From the NCBI RefSeq assembly GCF_026262505.1, contig NC_067206.1:19613319-19677318 (forward strand): a stretch of DNA of 64,000 bases. The letters are read 5' to 3'. Shown in pieces: positions 20,691 to 32,143 of this stretch. Source of the stretch: Trichomonas vaginalis G3. Its lineage: Eukaryota > Parabasalia > Trichomonadida > Trichomonadidae. The translations under genes and the position numbers were made by a program. Every line of letters starts with the position of its first letter. The stretch's first letter is position 1. The notes beneath the pieces are model-generated. The model was not told where the DNA came from. It saw only the letters and a program-made list of their open reading frames with translations, and searched no databases.

Positions 20691-20904
20691 AAGTGCGACT
20701 CTGTTTTCCTAAACTTTCATTGCCAATCACATATTTTTAAAGGTTTTTATGAAATTTCTGTCCTTAATTTCAATTAAATTTTTTCACTTATTCTTCGTGC
20801 CAAATATATTTTTCTGACTTTACAAAAATTGACATATTTCTAATGAGCGCCAACACATCTGCTGTCAAAACTCTTGCCATTCAGAAGCCAGAAGTGATGG
20901 AAGA

Positions 20905-21117
20905 ACAGTCATTTATGATGAGGCAATTCTTAATGAAGAACAGCGCCCGAAGCCTGAGATCAGGATTTGGGATCACGAACCTTCAAAGCAAACAGTTCGC
21001 AAAATCGATCCCGTCGATACTCCTCCGAACTACTTTCTCGAGGAACTAAAGCTTAAGTTGGCTGAGAAAGTAGAGGAAGCGAAAGGCAAAGAACTCTACA
21101 CTAGCCATTTTATCTGA
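20905..21117 (+). other. Host-like coding fragment of unknown origin
   Basis: An open stretch with good codon texture and higher GC content reads TVIYDEAILNEEQRPKPEIR, DHEPSKQTVRKIDPV and LEELKLKLAEKVEEAKGKEL and ends at TGA 21115-21117. It has no convincing start and no recognised family. It stops just before a Polinton relic, so it could be a captured gene end or the flank of an old insertion. Confidence 0.35.
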
Positions 21118-21334
21118 GAAATAAGTTAGTTGTAAGTAATAATGGAAGACTTGCAAAAACTGTAGATGACTCTAAAAGAGGAGTTATAGCAGGAATATTA
21201 AGTTATAATAGTAGAACAGATAAATATAATGTTAAATATGAAGGTAGTATCCAAACCAACACACTTAGATCCAATGGAAAGAGAATCTTTGAAAGATAAA
21301 GAAATTCCAAATAAAATTAAAAAATATTTCTAAA
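21118..21334 (+). mobile_element. Relic of a second Maverick/Polinton (integrase end)
   Basis: Reads KLVVSNNGRLAKTVDDSKRG and ILSYN...DKYNVKYEG, clearly related to the C-terminal, chromodomain-like end of the integrase in the large Maverick at 28,640-50,866 (KLVESSNGKLAETIDEAKRG, KVRYEG). The relic is short, diverged and broken, so it is older than the large element. It is a fossil of a separate insertion. Confidence 0.8.
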
Positions 21335-21708
21335 GCGAAATCATAAACTATATAATAGAAATTTAAAAATAATGTATTTATTAATTTTTATAAATTAAAA
21401 AAATAATTTTGGAATTCAACACATTTAAATACCTATTTGATGTTGTTGGCACATTTTGCCGCTTTGTAAAGTCAATAAATAGTTATTATTTTAAATTAAA
21501 AATATAATAACTAAATATAATATCTATAAATATATTTACAAATAATACTTATTTTAAGTTTAATTTTTTTTGGAAAATTTTAGTTTGTCGTCATGGTCGA
21601 ACATAAATTTAATGGAGCAAGAACAGGGACAAGAAACATTAGATATTTGGCTATTTGAGAGAGTGAAGAATGCAACAGTTGTATTAGAAGTCTTATATAC
21701 CGGGTTAA

Positions 21709-21877
21709 GGGATTTGACACTTTACGTTGTAAAGTGTCAAATTTTAAAAATCATTTTTGAGCAAGATAAGATGCAATTTGAGTAAATTTAAATTCATACC
21801 TCCTCCAATTCCTAGCAAAAATGGCTAAAAATTGAGTGCAATGTCAACAATTGCACCCAATTTTTAACTAATTTTGC
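21709..21877. repeat. Two neighbouring hairpins
   Basis: A short stem at about 21,710-21,745 (ATTTGACACTTTAC against its complement, loop of 2-3 bases) and a longer one at about 21,811-21,877 (arms around AAAAATTGAGTGCAAT). Same short-plus-long plan as the larger arrays, at about 100-bp spacing. Confidence 0.7.
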
Positions 21878-22801
21878 CTTGCAACTAAGTTATTTGTATA
21901 ACAAACAGCTTTATTTAAACTAACCTTTTGGATTTAATATTTCACATAAAATACATTATATTGTCAAATTTGACATGTAAAGCTGTCACTTTTTGTAAAG
22001 TATCAAATCCGTTACCACATCTACCAATCCACCGTCCTGGTAAGGTGGATGTAGTCCGCACCATTGCCAAGGAAAATCCAGAGCAAGTTTCAGAACAAAA
22101 GCGACGCCTGCTCCTCCGCATTGCTTCTTCTGGAACATTCCGCATAATGGCACATTTGGGGCAATTTAGCTAACTGCCGTAAGCTTTGGTTCGGAGAAAA
22201 TTAAGAATAATTATATCCTTTGAATAAACATTTTAATTTTTTTAAAATATTTTTTAAATAAATTAAAATGGAATATTATAAACCACCATTGGATTTTTGG
22301 TAATAAATGTAAGTGCAGGGATATAATTATAAAAGAACTTAGAAAATTACCAGAAGGCTTAACATTTATAGATTTATTCGGAGAGCTCATTTTATATATC
22401 TTATTTGATTTAATTAATTTTCCCAAATATTACTATAATATGTAATGACTTCGACAATTATATGGAGAGAATAGAATTAATTCCATTAACAAATAAATTA
22501 TTAATGAAATTAAAAGAAAAAATAAAAACATGTAAAGATAAAAGAATACCTGTAAAGAAGAAAAATATAGTAAGATAAGTTCTTTCAAAAGCCCACTATA
22601 TTGACGGGGATACTTATTTGGTTTGTGCATGCATTTATGGCCAATGCAGCGTGCTAACCAGCGTTCCACCATTTCTGCCTTCTCCCGCCTTGTTTGCATA
22701 TATGCGTAAGTGACGCATTGCCATTAAATATTTTTGAATTTTTTTTAATTTTATTGTGCCGATGCCAGAAGCTGAAGGCTACGGGAATAGCAAAATAAAT
22801 A
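21878..22801. other. Noncoding DNA with a GC-richer coding scrap
   Basis: At 22,010-22,173 the plus strand reads PGKVDVVRTIAKENPEQVSE and RIASSGTFRIMAHLG, with good codon texture but no recognised family and no start. A TGTAAAGTATCAAATCCGTT segment near 21,990 resembles part of the Maverick terminal repeat. The rest is AT-rich. Confidence 0.35.
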
Positions 22802-23710
22802 TTGTACTTAGTACAACGAAAAAACATGATTCCTAACATAAGTATTGCAATTGATGGAAGTTGGGATCACCCTCGTAATGGTGCTCATTGCTTGATGACA
22901 TCGATAGATATGAAAACAAAAAAGTTGTCGATTATTAGTTGGTTGTTTAACTACGAAGGATCCTCTAATGGAATGAAAACCAATGGTACCAATTGGCTTT
23001 ATGATTAATTATGTATTTGTAAGTTTTTCAGGCCAAAGTCCTTGCGAGACCGTAAGTATGATCGACTATCATCCCAAATTTAATTTTTCATCAAAATCTT
23101 GAAAAAATACCACTGTATCTATTGTCAATACACCTTCATGTGATACAATATTACATATAACCCTAATTCAACTCATCTAGATATCTAGTATATATTGCGT
23201 TATTTATTGATGAAAAAATTTTCGGAAAAAATGATATTTTTTTCAAAAAAATCTGAAAAATGATATCTCCCCCAGATAACTGGGTCAGATGAATCATGTG
23301 ATGATGAAAATTCTCATCCTTAAGAATTCATATCTGATGATTCATCTGACTCTGATTTTATTGGCGATGATATTACATTCTTTCAATTTGTAAGAGGACC
23401 TTCACCTAAGCCCATTGATCATGAGCTTGTTAGGCCTGTCCATAAGTTGCATGAGACATACATCAACCCAGATGCCAACAAACAGCATGCATGTCTTGGT
23501 ATCATAGCAACTTATGAGACAATTCATAATGATATAATATTTGCGAAAACTCATTATGAATCCTTCAAGCTCATGAAGCAAGGAGATCTTAATGTCTCCA
23601 CAACGAGTGATTGGTTCCAGTCCATTGAGCAGTATAAAGAACTAAACCATATCAGCAAACAACTTCCTGCTGAGCTGGATGATGAGTTGGCAATTTTTCA
23701 AAGTTATTAA
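22802..23710 (+). mobile_element. Transposase-like relic, family uncertain
   Basis: Two stretches: 22,802-23,008 reads ISIAIDGSWDHPRNGAHCLM and IDMKTKKLSIISWL, like the first catalytic-Asp block of several cut-and-paste transposases (D-G-S-W, then a beta hairpin). The second, 23,290-23,710, starts with an acidic Ser-rich run and continues as a helical domain (NKQHACLGIIATYETIHND, STTSDWFQSIEQYKELNH). They are separated by noncoding-like sequence with stops. They may or may not come from one element. Confidence 0.4.
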
Positions 23711-24179
23711 TCTGTCATATAAAATTGCTTTGAAATGCAATTTATACTCGATTTTTTCAGCTTGATCCTCCGATCTCCCATGTTTTTCTTTTACGCCTAA
23801 TTGTTCTTATCTGATGATTTAAAATGATATCTCAAGCATAAATTGCTTGTTGATGCGTCAAATTTTTGATTTCTAATTGCTTCGAACAATAAACACATTG
23901 GTAAAATCCATAGTTCTTCATCAAAATAATTAGCATTATCTAATGAAAATGAAGTTTCCACAGAAAATAAGGAGATCGTAAATTTATCGTTTTGATTTGC
24001 ATATTTTTGTTGATATAAACAATTTCCTGGATCGCCCCCTTCACATATTTTGTCATAAGACGAAATGCTGAAAGTGAAGTGATGCTGAAACCTTAATATT
24101 TCCTCGAAATTTCTACCAAAAATATATTAGACATAAACCAAATATCTTTTTTTATTAAGAATTGTTGAATAATTACTTT

Positions 24180-24502
24180 AGATCATGGAAAATTAACATC
24201 GACCGAAAATGTGACATTAGTGTGGATTTACACGGGAATGGTAACTCTATTCTACAAAATCTATATGTTTTTGGTGAAGATGAGAATATAATATAACCCT
24301 AATTTGCTGTGATTGAATGATATCTCCTGGAACGACTATCAGCTTTGTTTACATTTTTGATTATATCTGAAATAATAATTCGAACATCATCTGGGACAAA
24401 TGAAGCAAAGGCTGAATCTGCCATTTCCTCAATTTGAAATTTTAATTTTTGATTCTCCGCCTGTAGATATATAATTTTCCTATTTTTATTTATAATTTCC
24501 AT
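24180..24502 (-). mobile_element. Transposase N-terminal relic with leucine-zipper-like coil
   Basis: Starts at ATG 24500-24502 with a short coil (IIYLQAENQKLKFQIEEMA). A SRSRRYHSIT segment follows and then, past a stop, SPKTYRFCRIELPFPCKSTL. A coil followed by an S-P-K-x-Y-R block and L-P-F-P is typical of the region upstream of the catalytic core in THAP/P-like transposases. Family placement is tentative. No catalytic core was found. Confidence 0.4.
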
Positions 24503-26574
24503 TCACTGCTGTTGTCTTGTTAATTTTTGGAAATAGGATCGCACATGAACAAAGAAATTATATGGATAGTATTAATATTTTGATATGAGTAAAAAAATTG
24601 ATATTTTTTCACTTGTAACTTTACATATTCTATTTGTATTACTATCCGAGTATTATTTAACATCAAATTCTTTATATATTCATTTAATAATATCAACATA
24701 TAAGTGCTTTTTCTGTTTAATTGATTTTGATTGAAAATCGTATAATAATTTATACAACATACCAAATATCTATCAATGATAATGTATATTTTATCGAATG
24801 AATATATTTTGTGAACGTATACTAATTGTACGTGTACCTTGTCTGTGAATGTTAAGACATAATATGGTGAGTTTAGTGTAGTATTCATCTGTTTTGCTTT
24901 TGTTTTGGTATGTTGCGCTTTGATTTACCAAGTTTTATATGTTAGATATCTTGATTTGGCTTTTTCTAACAAATAACACTCGAACATTGTACATATTCGG
25001 CATCTGTAATTAGTTTAGAAAGTTTCGATTTTAAAATTTAGATTTTAGTTATTAAATTTTAGTGAATTTAACTAGTTTGAAATAATTTGCATACTGTTTG
25101 ATCAATTTCTATTCATGATATACTCAGGTCAAATGAGTATAAGGAGTCTTTCATGAAATAGCCTAATTAAAGGGACGAAAATAATTGTGCGTCATAATGG
25201 GAATGACATTTCAAAATTTTGGCCATTTTGACATAATTTGAGAGCAAATACTGTATTTTTGTCAAAAAAGTGTTAAAATGGCCGTAATGGTAGCGGTTTG
25301 CTGTCAAATGGGATATCCAATCCCACAGCAAAATGGCGTTGTTAAATCTAGAATTACTCTTGATGAAATTCAGTTCAAACTTTTCTTTGCGTCAGAAAAT
25401 TCTGATATAAATCTGACAAAATGACATTGCCCCAATACAATCGCAACTGATAAGCGTTCGCCGATCATTCGCGAAAGGTAGCAGGTTCAGTTCCAAAGGA
25501 ATCAAAACAGGAACAAATTCAGAGCTACCCCTGAAGAAAGGGAAAAAATTAATAATATCAGAAATGAAAAGCGTTACGAGTTACATGCGCACAAAGTGGG
25601 GATTATACTTTTTCGACGAAGAGATAGGAAGTTCCCGTTCTTAATTTTTTATGAAAAATTTTCCTTATTTATTTTTTATCGGTTATTAAAATAGTGTAAT
25701 AATCTTTAGTAAACATGGATTTAATAATGAGTTAGCGAGAAAGTTTTTTTAACTTTTTCAAAGAATATCAATGATGTAGCGTGATGGAGATCAGTCTTGA
25801 GGATTCTTGCAAATAAACTCATAATTCGAAATTTATATCAATTAAAAAAACATTTCAATCTTACTCAATAATCCTACAAATGTAAAGGCTATGTACGAGA
25901 TTTATATCTATTAACTTGCAGAGTAAACTTGTAGTTTGAAATTTACATCAAGTAAAAAAGTTTTTTAACTCGAATCTTAGAAGAATCTGTTACTAATGCA
26001 TTTTTACGAAACATGTTTGTTCCTCCGAATTTTTTTTTCATCTATTACAATTGAATTTTTATGGATTTTGTATGCGTGAAATTATTTGTTTTTAAAAATA
26101 GTGAAGATCCCATTATATTATATAAAGATTTTTATTATTATACTCTGAGAAATAATTTAGAGTATTTAGTTAGTATTCTACCTTAGGAATGACTGAAGTT
26201 ACATATGCTCTAAGCAATTATTGATATTAAATACTGTTCAAGTTTAAATTCGACATCATATTTAATTTTCTTGTTAGGGCAACCATTTGTATATTTTAAA
26301 AAATATTACAGTTATTGTTCGATCAAATAATAATAGTTATTCTTTATAGTATTTTTGGTTCTAAATTTGAGAACCGCTCACAAATAAGTTTTTGAATCAA
26401 AAATAGAAATAACTCATCATACAATTTGTTTCAAGGTCTCAAATTTAAACATATATAATAATAGTATATTATTAATATATCTGCGCTTTCGGATGGCATC
26501 CTTAAATGAAAAAAGCTGCAACAGAACAAACTCAAACAGATTGATATTTTATTTCTACAAATAAAGAGTTTTCG
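24503..26574. other. Long AT-rich noncoding region
   Basis: About 2 kb without a supported gene. A short run near 25,435-25,500 has tRNA-like words but does not fold into a convincing tRNA by eye. A weak inverted repeat lies around 25,300-25,340. Confidence 0.4.
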
Positions 26575-27290
26575 TGAAAAATATCAAAATTTAGAAAATC
26601 TTAGTCTAAAGAAAATTATCGAAAATTCCAAAGATTTAGATGATAAAACAAACGAATTTTATATGTCTGATAGAAACGCTTTATCAGAAAAATTCAATAT
26701 ATATTTTCAAAATGTGAACCAGAATTTAAATATTCATTCGAATGAAATCAGATGTTTTCATGCAAAATATTTGTTTGGCATTGATTTGTCAAAGAAGCCT
26801 ACTTACTATAAAGTCAACAAAGCCTATAGAGCGTTAAAAATTTTGAAACCTCCACTTCATAAAATTCAAAAACTAGTAAGATGCAGATATTGTGCCAAAT
26901 ATATATATTATAATAATTTGGCATATAGACAATCATTACTTAAATCATGAAATTTGGAGTTATCTTTTTGCAATTGTTGATGATTGTTCAAGTTATATCA
27001 TAGATTTTCAATATATGAATCAGAAAACATCATCAAATACATCAAATGTCATAGCTAGAGCTTTTGCAACAATCCATCAGAACTCCAGGAATATTTTATG
27101 AATTACGATAATAAACCACATACATCATTACCTATTAATATGTTTACTGACTGCCACTTTACACCTCAAGATTATTATAATTTCGAGAAAAAATGGGAAA
27201 TTCATCATAACTGGTTTGGTATATCGATTGGCACGAGCATGATTTTAATGACGTTACAAAAATGCCTAATCAACGCTCAAGATATTTAAC
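26575..27290 (+). mobile_element. Integrase-core (DDE) transposon relic
   Basis: A helical N-terminal stretch (MSDRNALSEKFNIYFQNVN) leads to a zinc-ribbon-like motif (KLVRCRYCAKYIYY). In another frame comes WSYLFAIVDDCSSYIIDFQY, which is the first-Asp block of rve-type integrase cores (W-x-x-L-x-A-x-V-D-D-x-S). A further frame downstream reads HFTPQDYYNFEKKW. At least two frame changes, and no terminal repeats recognised. This is a cut-and-paste DNA transposon rather than the Polinton integrase, which it does not resemble closely. Confidence 0.5.
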
Positions 27291-27538
27291 AGATTGAATC
27301 TTTTTTACAAAAAATTTGAGAAAAATTACTATAACCTTGTTTCCATAAAGAATCAACATCAAGTATATATAAATTTTTCTTCTATTTACAAAAAAGAATT
27401 CTAAATGCAATTTGATGTTATAGAAAAACTTGAGATTTTGGTTTGGAATGAGATTAACAATTAAGTGCTGATCTGGAACCAGCGCATCATATAATCCCCT
27501 TCCTATAAGAAATTTAAGAAATGTGACAATTGCGAGCA

Positions 27539-27690
27539 TTTTTAGCCATTTTGGCTGGGAATTGGACGGTGTGAGTACTATTGTATGAAATAGTATCTCA
27601 CACCCTCCAATTCTTCCTATGAAGCCGAGGTACTGATTCTATCTATGTACCTGGCAGACCGTAGTTCCAAGCCAAAATGGCTACAAATAT
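27539..27690. repeat. Nested hairpins
   Basis: Outer arms TAGCCATTTTGGCT and AGCCAAAATGGCTA enclose a perfect-looking inner hairpin (GGTGTGAGTACTATT-like arms around 27,575-27,605, flanked by GGAATTGGA/TCCAATTCTTCC) and a smaller one at about 27,625-27,655 (GAGGTACTG-like arm). Same flavour as arrays A and B. Confidence 0.7.
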
Positions 27691-27714
27691 TACAAATACA
27701 TGTATTAGTAAGTC

Positions 27715-28220
27715 TTGATGCTAATAAATCTGGCTACATCACAAAAAATTATTTTTAGATTGGCTTATCATTTTACAGCTTTCATCAATAGGAATCTAAA
27801 TGGGGTGCGCCAAACTCACTACTTTCTCTTAGATTCGCATATTTCACGTCGTAATAAAAAAGCATTAGAGCTTTTTAGAGCACACAATATTGAATTACTC
27901 TTTCAGCTCATTGCACTCATGCTATGTGACCATTTAATGCTTTGACTGCCCATAGCTATAAAACAAAAACTGATAGCGTTGTGATAGGACTAAATGATAG
28001 AAGTGAAGTGTTTCTCAATATTTCTTTACAAAATTCGATATTTTTGCATGGATTTCAATTGATTGGAATGTATTCTATCTGGTTATCATATAAAATTTAT
28101 CTTCCTATTGCTAAACCAGATGAAATATGCACTTTTAAATTATTTTTTTTAAAAAAAATCATATTTTCCATATTAATATATTTAAAGGAAGTCTACCAGC
28201 TACATAGAGGGAAATAATAC
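27715..28220 (+). mobile_element. pogo-like (DDE_1) transposase relic
   Basis: Reads NRNLNGVRQTHYFLLDSHIS, then RRNKKALELFRAHNIELLF. This is the DDE_1 block in which L-L-D-x-H-x-S-R-x-N holds the second catalytic Asp and H-N-I-x-L-L precedes the third. The frame then shifts to TAHSYKTKTDS, the usual continuation. The N-terminal DNA-binding part is not found here; a piece with the right texture lies at 53,358-53,612. Broken copy. Confidence 0.6.
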
Positions 28221-28639
28221 TTATGATATAAGTATTTATAATGTAAGAAAACTAAAGTAATTTCATTTATTGAAATCTTGTACTTTCCGCATATTAAATT
28301 GTCACTTTTTGTAAAGTATCAAATCCATTAACCTTTGATACTTTGTCATCTTAGCCCGAAAAAATTTTAAAAAGACGATAAAGAAAATTTGGAGTCTAAA
28401 TTTGAAATATTCGTATAAGTTCTTTCTAACTCATGTTTAGTCTTTTCCTAAAGATAATCCGACGTCAGGAGTTGATATTTAAAATAATAAAATTTAATCT
28501 TTGTTCTTTCATTACTTTAAATTTGAGCTAAAGAAATAAACAATGGAGAGAACAAATATCTGAAGCAACAGGTTATACGAGTTATAGACTGTCTTCAGCC
28601 CTTAGATAGATCTTTTTCATCCAAATGGGACAATAATAT
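28221..28639. other. Left flank of the Maverick
   Basis: Noncoding. Near 28,296 a GTCACTTTTTGTAAAGTATC segment resembles part of the Maverick terminal repeat and a similar segment at about 21,985. The last five bases (28635-28639, AATAT) match the five bases after the right end of the element (50867-50871) and are the likely target duplication; Polintons usually make 6-bp duplications, and a sixth base does not match. Confidence 0.6.
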
Positions 28640-29317
28640 AGTTAGTATGACTAAGTCGTGTACTGAGGCACTGCGCGCCTCCGTACACCACTTAGCGGTT
28701 TTGACACTTTACAAAGCCGTTAACGTATATTTTACAACACAAACGACAACACTAACTTAACCTTAAATATTTACAAAGCCGCCAACCACTTCACCTCACT
28801 ACTGTAAAAAAATAAACGTTCTCACTTACAAAAGTATTGCAACTCCTCCCATTGCTGTGCTTCACATAACAGTTCATATTCTTCTGACTCACTTTCTTCT
28901 TCATATAGGTCAAAATCACTGTCAAAATGAATGTTAGTAAGTTTTGACAAAGCTAATGAAACACGTTTACGTTTGTATCGTATGCTTGTATAAACTTTCC
29001 ATTCTTCATTCCTTCATAAACGCTCAAACTAACTTTACCCTTTCTCCCTCGTATCTGATAGAATGTATTTTCACGAGGAACGAAGAACAAATTCTTGAAC
29101 TCATGACCGTTGTAGTTTGTTATCTCAATAGTTTTCGTCATTTATATAAAAATAAAATAAAAATAAATAAAAATAATTAAAATAAATGATATCACCACCC
29201 TCACACGTATGAAAACATAAGCACAAAAATAAATTTAGGTGAAGTGGTGAGATCTCACCTTTTTTTTCACTCTTTTTTTCACCCTGTTGAATTCATTGCT
29301 TTATAACTCTCTTCCTT
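28640..29317 (+). repeat. Maverick left terminal inverted repeat
   Basis: Matches 50,184-50,866 in reverse complement with a few differences. It contains, from the outside in, a tip hairpin (28,651-28,696), a TTTTGACACTTTACAAAG motif, a copy of the TIR gene, an AT-rich leader, and the GGTGAGATCTCACC palindrome at 29,246-29,259. Confidence 0.95.
28822..29141 (-). pseudogene. TIR gene, left copy (broken)
   Basis: Counterpart of the intact 106-codon gene at 50,364-50,684, starting MTKTIEITNYNGHEFKNLFF. The left copy is interrupted (about one break) while the right copy is open. The product is described with the right copy. Confidence 0.8.
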
Positions 29318-29536
29318 TCTCCAACTCTTCTAACTTCTTCTTAAGTTCAGCAATGTTGTCCTCATGAAGTTTAATCTTTCTCAAATTCCTTCTTTATCTA
29401 ATGGTTGCTTTATCTTTCTAAACTGAACTCTACCATCCTTCATAGTATGAATGTAAAAACCTTCTGGAATAGTTCCTGATTTAATGTATTCTACCAAAAA
29501 CTTTTGTTTCATTGCTTCAGTGACTTTATTTGTCAT
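29301..29536 (-). pseudogene. Small Maverick gene with coiled-coil end (broken)
   Basis: Begins at ATG 29534-29536 with MTNKVTEAMKQKFLVEYIKS and GTIPEGFYIHTMKDGRVQF, then a charged helical end. About 78 codons with about one break. The 3' end runs into the left terminal repeat. Function unknown; it sits downstream of the capsid gene group. Confidence 0.55.
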
Positions 29537-29583
29537 TTCAATCAAATAAAAATTTTAATATTAAATAAAAATAACGTTATTTT

Positions 29584-30028
29584 TCAGTAAGGAAACGCAG
29601 GAGTTTTACGATTTATTTGAGGAGTAGGTTCTGGTTTAAATGTTGGAGTCGGTTTAGGAGTTGACTTTTGAACAGGAGTTTGTACTTCCATAGGTTCAGG
29701 AGTCATTGAAGCGTTGGTTTGCTTGTGAAGGTGTTGGAGTTTGTTTAACTTCAGCTACTTCAGTATTATTTACAACATTTGCTTTATTTCTTTTCAACAT
29801 CATAACTGCTCCTGCTGTAGCTAGCAAACCTAGTGGGAGACCATATCTTATATAAGGACTTGACCAAATGCTATTTTTGACAGGAGCTGGTGGAACACCT
29901 AACCTTGGTGAGACTGCTCTTTGCCATTGTGCAGCTCGTAAGAAATATTCAATAGGTGCTCCATAATCGTTTGGTAAAGTTTGTTTCATAGATGGTGAAG
30001 GTTCACGAGAGCTTGATGAAGAACTCAT
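29584..30028 (-). pseudogene. Single-span, proline-rich Maverick protein (broken)
   Basis: Starts at ATG 30026-30028 with a Ser-rich head (MSSSSSSREPSPS), an amphipathic segment (GAPIEYFLRAAQWQRAV) and one membrane span at about residues 63-78 (YGLPLGLLATAGAVMML). A Pro/Thr-rich tail follows, continuing after about one break as more Pro-rich sequence (KSTPKPTPTFKPEPTPQ). Single-span proteins next to the capsid gene are known in Polintons and related viruses, where some are minor virion or membrane-active components. That role here is inference. Confidence 0.6.
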
Positions 30029-30119
30029 TTATAAGCTTTAAAAATAAACGTTCATCCTTTATTCCTCACTGTCGTCCGTAGCTAAGTTATAGTCATCTAA
30101 TCTTATTATGGGGATTCCA

Positions 30120-31634
30120 TTAGCACGCACCTGAATGGCAAAAGCAACAATCCCTCATAAATCCAATAAGTGGCTTTGGTACATTTTCAGTTGCTAGTTC
30201 AATAGGTCCTTTAACAGACAATTTGTATGTTATTGGAGCAGTAGATGTTTGACCTTGCTGGAAGCAAAAGTCCACTTCTGTTGGAAAACCACATAAGAAA
30301 TGTGTGTTGTCATAGCTATCCCATTTATGTTCCACACTACCATCATCCACCAATGACCTCATAACATCTTCATTAAATCCTATCATATCATTGTTTGTAT
30401 TGCAGGCGTTCGCAACCATTTCATAAAATACAGGTCCATATGATTTTTCAGGTTCTGCAGGCATATTTCCATAAGCTCCCATGGAAAGCTGAAGATATTT
30501 AAACTTAGGGTTCTCAAAATTAACATAATAGTTGTCTTTCTTTCTAAATAGTGCCCAAATACTTTTAACATTAATAGGCGTATAAGCTGCTGTAAATGTT
30601 GCACTTGAACTATCTGTATTCTTTGAGAATGAACCGTCCATAGGAATCCAATCCATAACTTTAACAGGAAAACATAAAGCCTCGTTTGTATAATGTTCTA
30701 CAAGTTCTGTATAAATGTTAGGGTCTAAAGAGAATGACTTTGGATGAATGAAACATTCATTAAAATCCATCTTTGTTCGAAATAGTTGCTGGGTTACAGT
30801 TGTAATAGTAACTGTTCCACTAGCTTCTACTGCCTTCGTTATCATAGTGAATGGTTCATTCCATGGAACAAATTTATTTGTCGGTGGATTTGAATCTGAA
30901 GCAAATGCAACTTTAAGAGTTGGATTGAAAGCAATGATATCATTTACAGATATAGATGTGCATTGTAAGGCGTCGCTACTGAACTTTACTTTAAGCTGAA
31001 TGTTTCCTGCAAAAGCTGGAATAAATCGAATAGCTTCTAATGGAAGGAATCTTCTAACAGGAATTCTTAAACGAAGCTTAAAATCAAATGATTTTCCTGC
31101 TGTAATTGGACCACTAACAATTTGTCCTGTTCTGCATGTTCCCGAATGACTCCATACATCTTCATGTCGAGTCTTTGAGAAAACATCTACTTTCTTTATT
31201 TGTTCGGTAGTTTGTGAGTTTGAAGTTATATATGCTTCTTCTCTTGCGTTGTCTTGAGAATATACGATACGACCATTTGCAAGGATTTGATATCCAGCAA
31301 CTGCATAGAAAGCGTCATCGAAACCAATCCAAAATCCTGGTGGGTTTGTTTTATTGGAACCTGAACCAATTTCTTTATCTACAATAAATTGACCTTCCAT
31401 TTTATACGTAATGAATGTATTGTAAAGGTCCAACATATTTTCACCAGGAGGTGAGAGATTGAATGTTACCCATGTGTTATCTTTAGCAGTTCCAGGTTGT
31501 GATGGAATCTTTGCGTCAGAATATTTTCTATTAGTGTCACCAATTTGAACTGCATTGTCTATGATATCGAAATATGAGCGAATCTGATGAATATGCTCTG
31601 CTGGAGTAAATTCGTTTAGCTGTTCGTTCTGCAT
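30120..31634 (-). CDS. Maverick major capsid protein (double jelly roll type)
   Basis: An open frame of 504 residues, MQNEQLNEFTPAEHIHQIRS. The beta-rich texture, aromatic-rich strands (WIGFDDAFYAVAGYQILANG), and length agree with the Polinton major capsid protein, which folds as two jelly rolls and forms trimers on an icosahedral shell. The N-terminal IDNAVQIGDTNRKY region and the late FLCGFPTEVDFCFQ stretch also fit. The assignment rests on position, size and texture, since the family diverges fast. It lies in a minus-strand run with the two small genes to its left and the 140-residue gene to its right. The frame looks whole. Confidence 0.75.
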   Translation of the reverse strand: MQNEQLNEFTPAEHIHQIRSYFDIIDNAVQIGDTNRKYSDAKIPSQPGTAKDNTWVTFNLSPPGENMLDLYNTFITYKMEGQFIVDKEIGSGSNKTNPPGFWIGFDDAFYAVAGYQILANGRIVYSQDNAREEAYITSNSQTTEQIKKVDVFSKTRHEDVWSHSGTCRTGQIVSGPITAGKSFDFKLRLRIPVRRFLPLEAIRFIPAFAGNIQLKVKFSSDALQCTSISVNDIIAFNPTLKVAFASDSNPPTNKFVPWNEPFTMITKAVEASGTVTITTVTQQLFRTKMDFNECFIHPKSFSLDPNIYTELVEHYTNEALCFPVKVMDWIPMDGSFSKNTDSSSATFTAAYTPINVKSIWALFRKKDNYYVNFENPKFKYLQLSMGAYGNMPAEPEKSYGPVFYEMVANACNTNNDMIGFNEDVMRSLVDDGSVEHKWDSYDNTHFLCGFPTEVDFCFQQGQTSTAPITYKLSVKGPIELATENVPKPLIGFMRDCCFCHSGAC

Positions 31635-31675
31635 GTATTTACTTCAGATAAAAATATCTATTTACTTCATTATTC

Positions 31676-32098
31676 TCACTCTTCTTCTTGGCATTCGTGG
31701 TGGAAGTTGTTTCTTGACATTTTCAATGAACTGTACATTCTCTTTGTCTCAACTTCTTTCACTGGTGGGTCAGGGTTCTTTGACTCGGTTTGTTTTTCAA
31801 TGAAATTCACGAACTTTGCAATAAGCTCTTGGTTCGTTATTGAAAGAACATCTGGCTTTTTTTCTTCTGGTTCTATTGACTTTTCAGTTTGAATAGAAGG
31901 CTTAACATGGGCTTCGTGGGCTTCGCCCTCGGTGCCATGCACCTTAATGTTGTCGCTTTCTGCATTCGCTAATGGAACCTTTCTTTTTCTTACGTATATT
32001 TTACCATCTTTACTCTGACTTACGTAATAGAAAGGATGTTGTATTCCTCTTGCGTCATTTAATATAATAGACTCTCGCTCTGATTTTGACAAGCTCAT
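31676..32098 (-). CDS. Small Maverick protein, 140 residues
   Basis: MSLSKSERESIILNDARGIQ, then a short beta-like segment (HPFYYVSQSKDGKIYVRKRK), an acidic linker, a helix (NQELIAKFVNFIEKQTES) and a charged end. Its coding sequence holds one of the GC-rich hairpin repeats (31,906-31,939, coding for GTEGEAHEAH). It is 41 bases upstream of the capsid gene on the same strand. No family recognised. Confidence 0.55.
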   Translation of the reverse strand: MSLSKSERESIILNDARGIQHPFYYVSQSKDGKIYVRKRKVPLANAESDNIKVHGTEGEAHEAHVKPSIQTEKSIEPEEKKPDVLSITNQELIAKFVNFIEKQTESKNPDPPVKEVETKRMYSSLKMSRNNFHHECQEEE

Positions 32099-32143
32099 TT
32101 TACATCGGTTAAAGTTTTAATTTTGTTTTTTATCTGCAGTCAA

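Noticed and set aside
25430-25510. tRNA-like words (GGTAGCAGGTTCAGTTCC region)
   Set aside because: A T-arm-like word is present but I could not build an acceptor stem and anticodon arm around it by eye.
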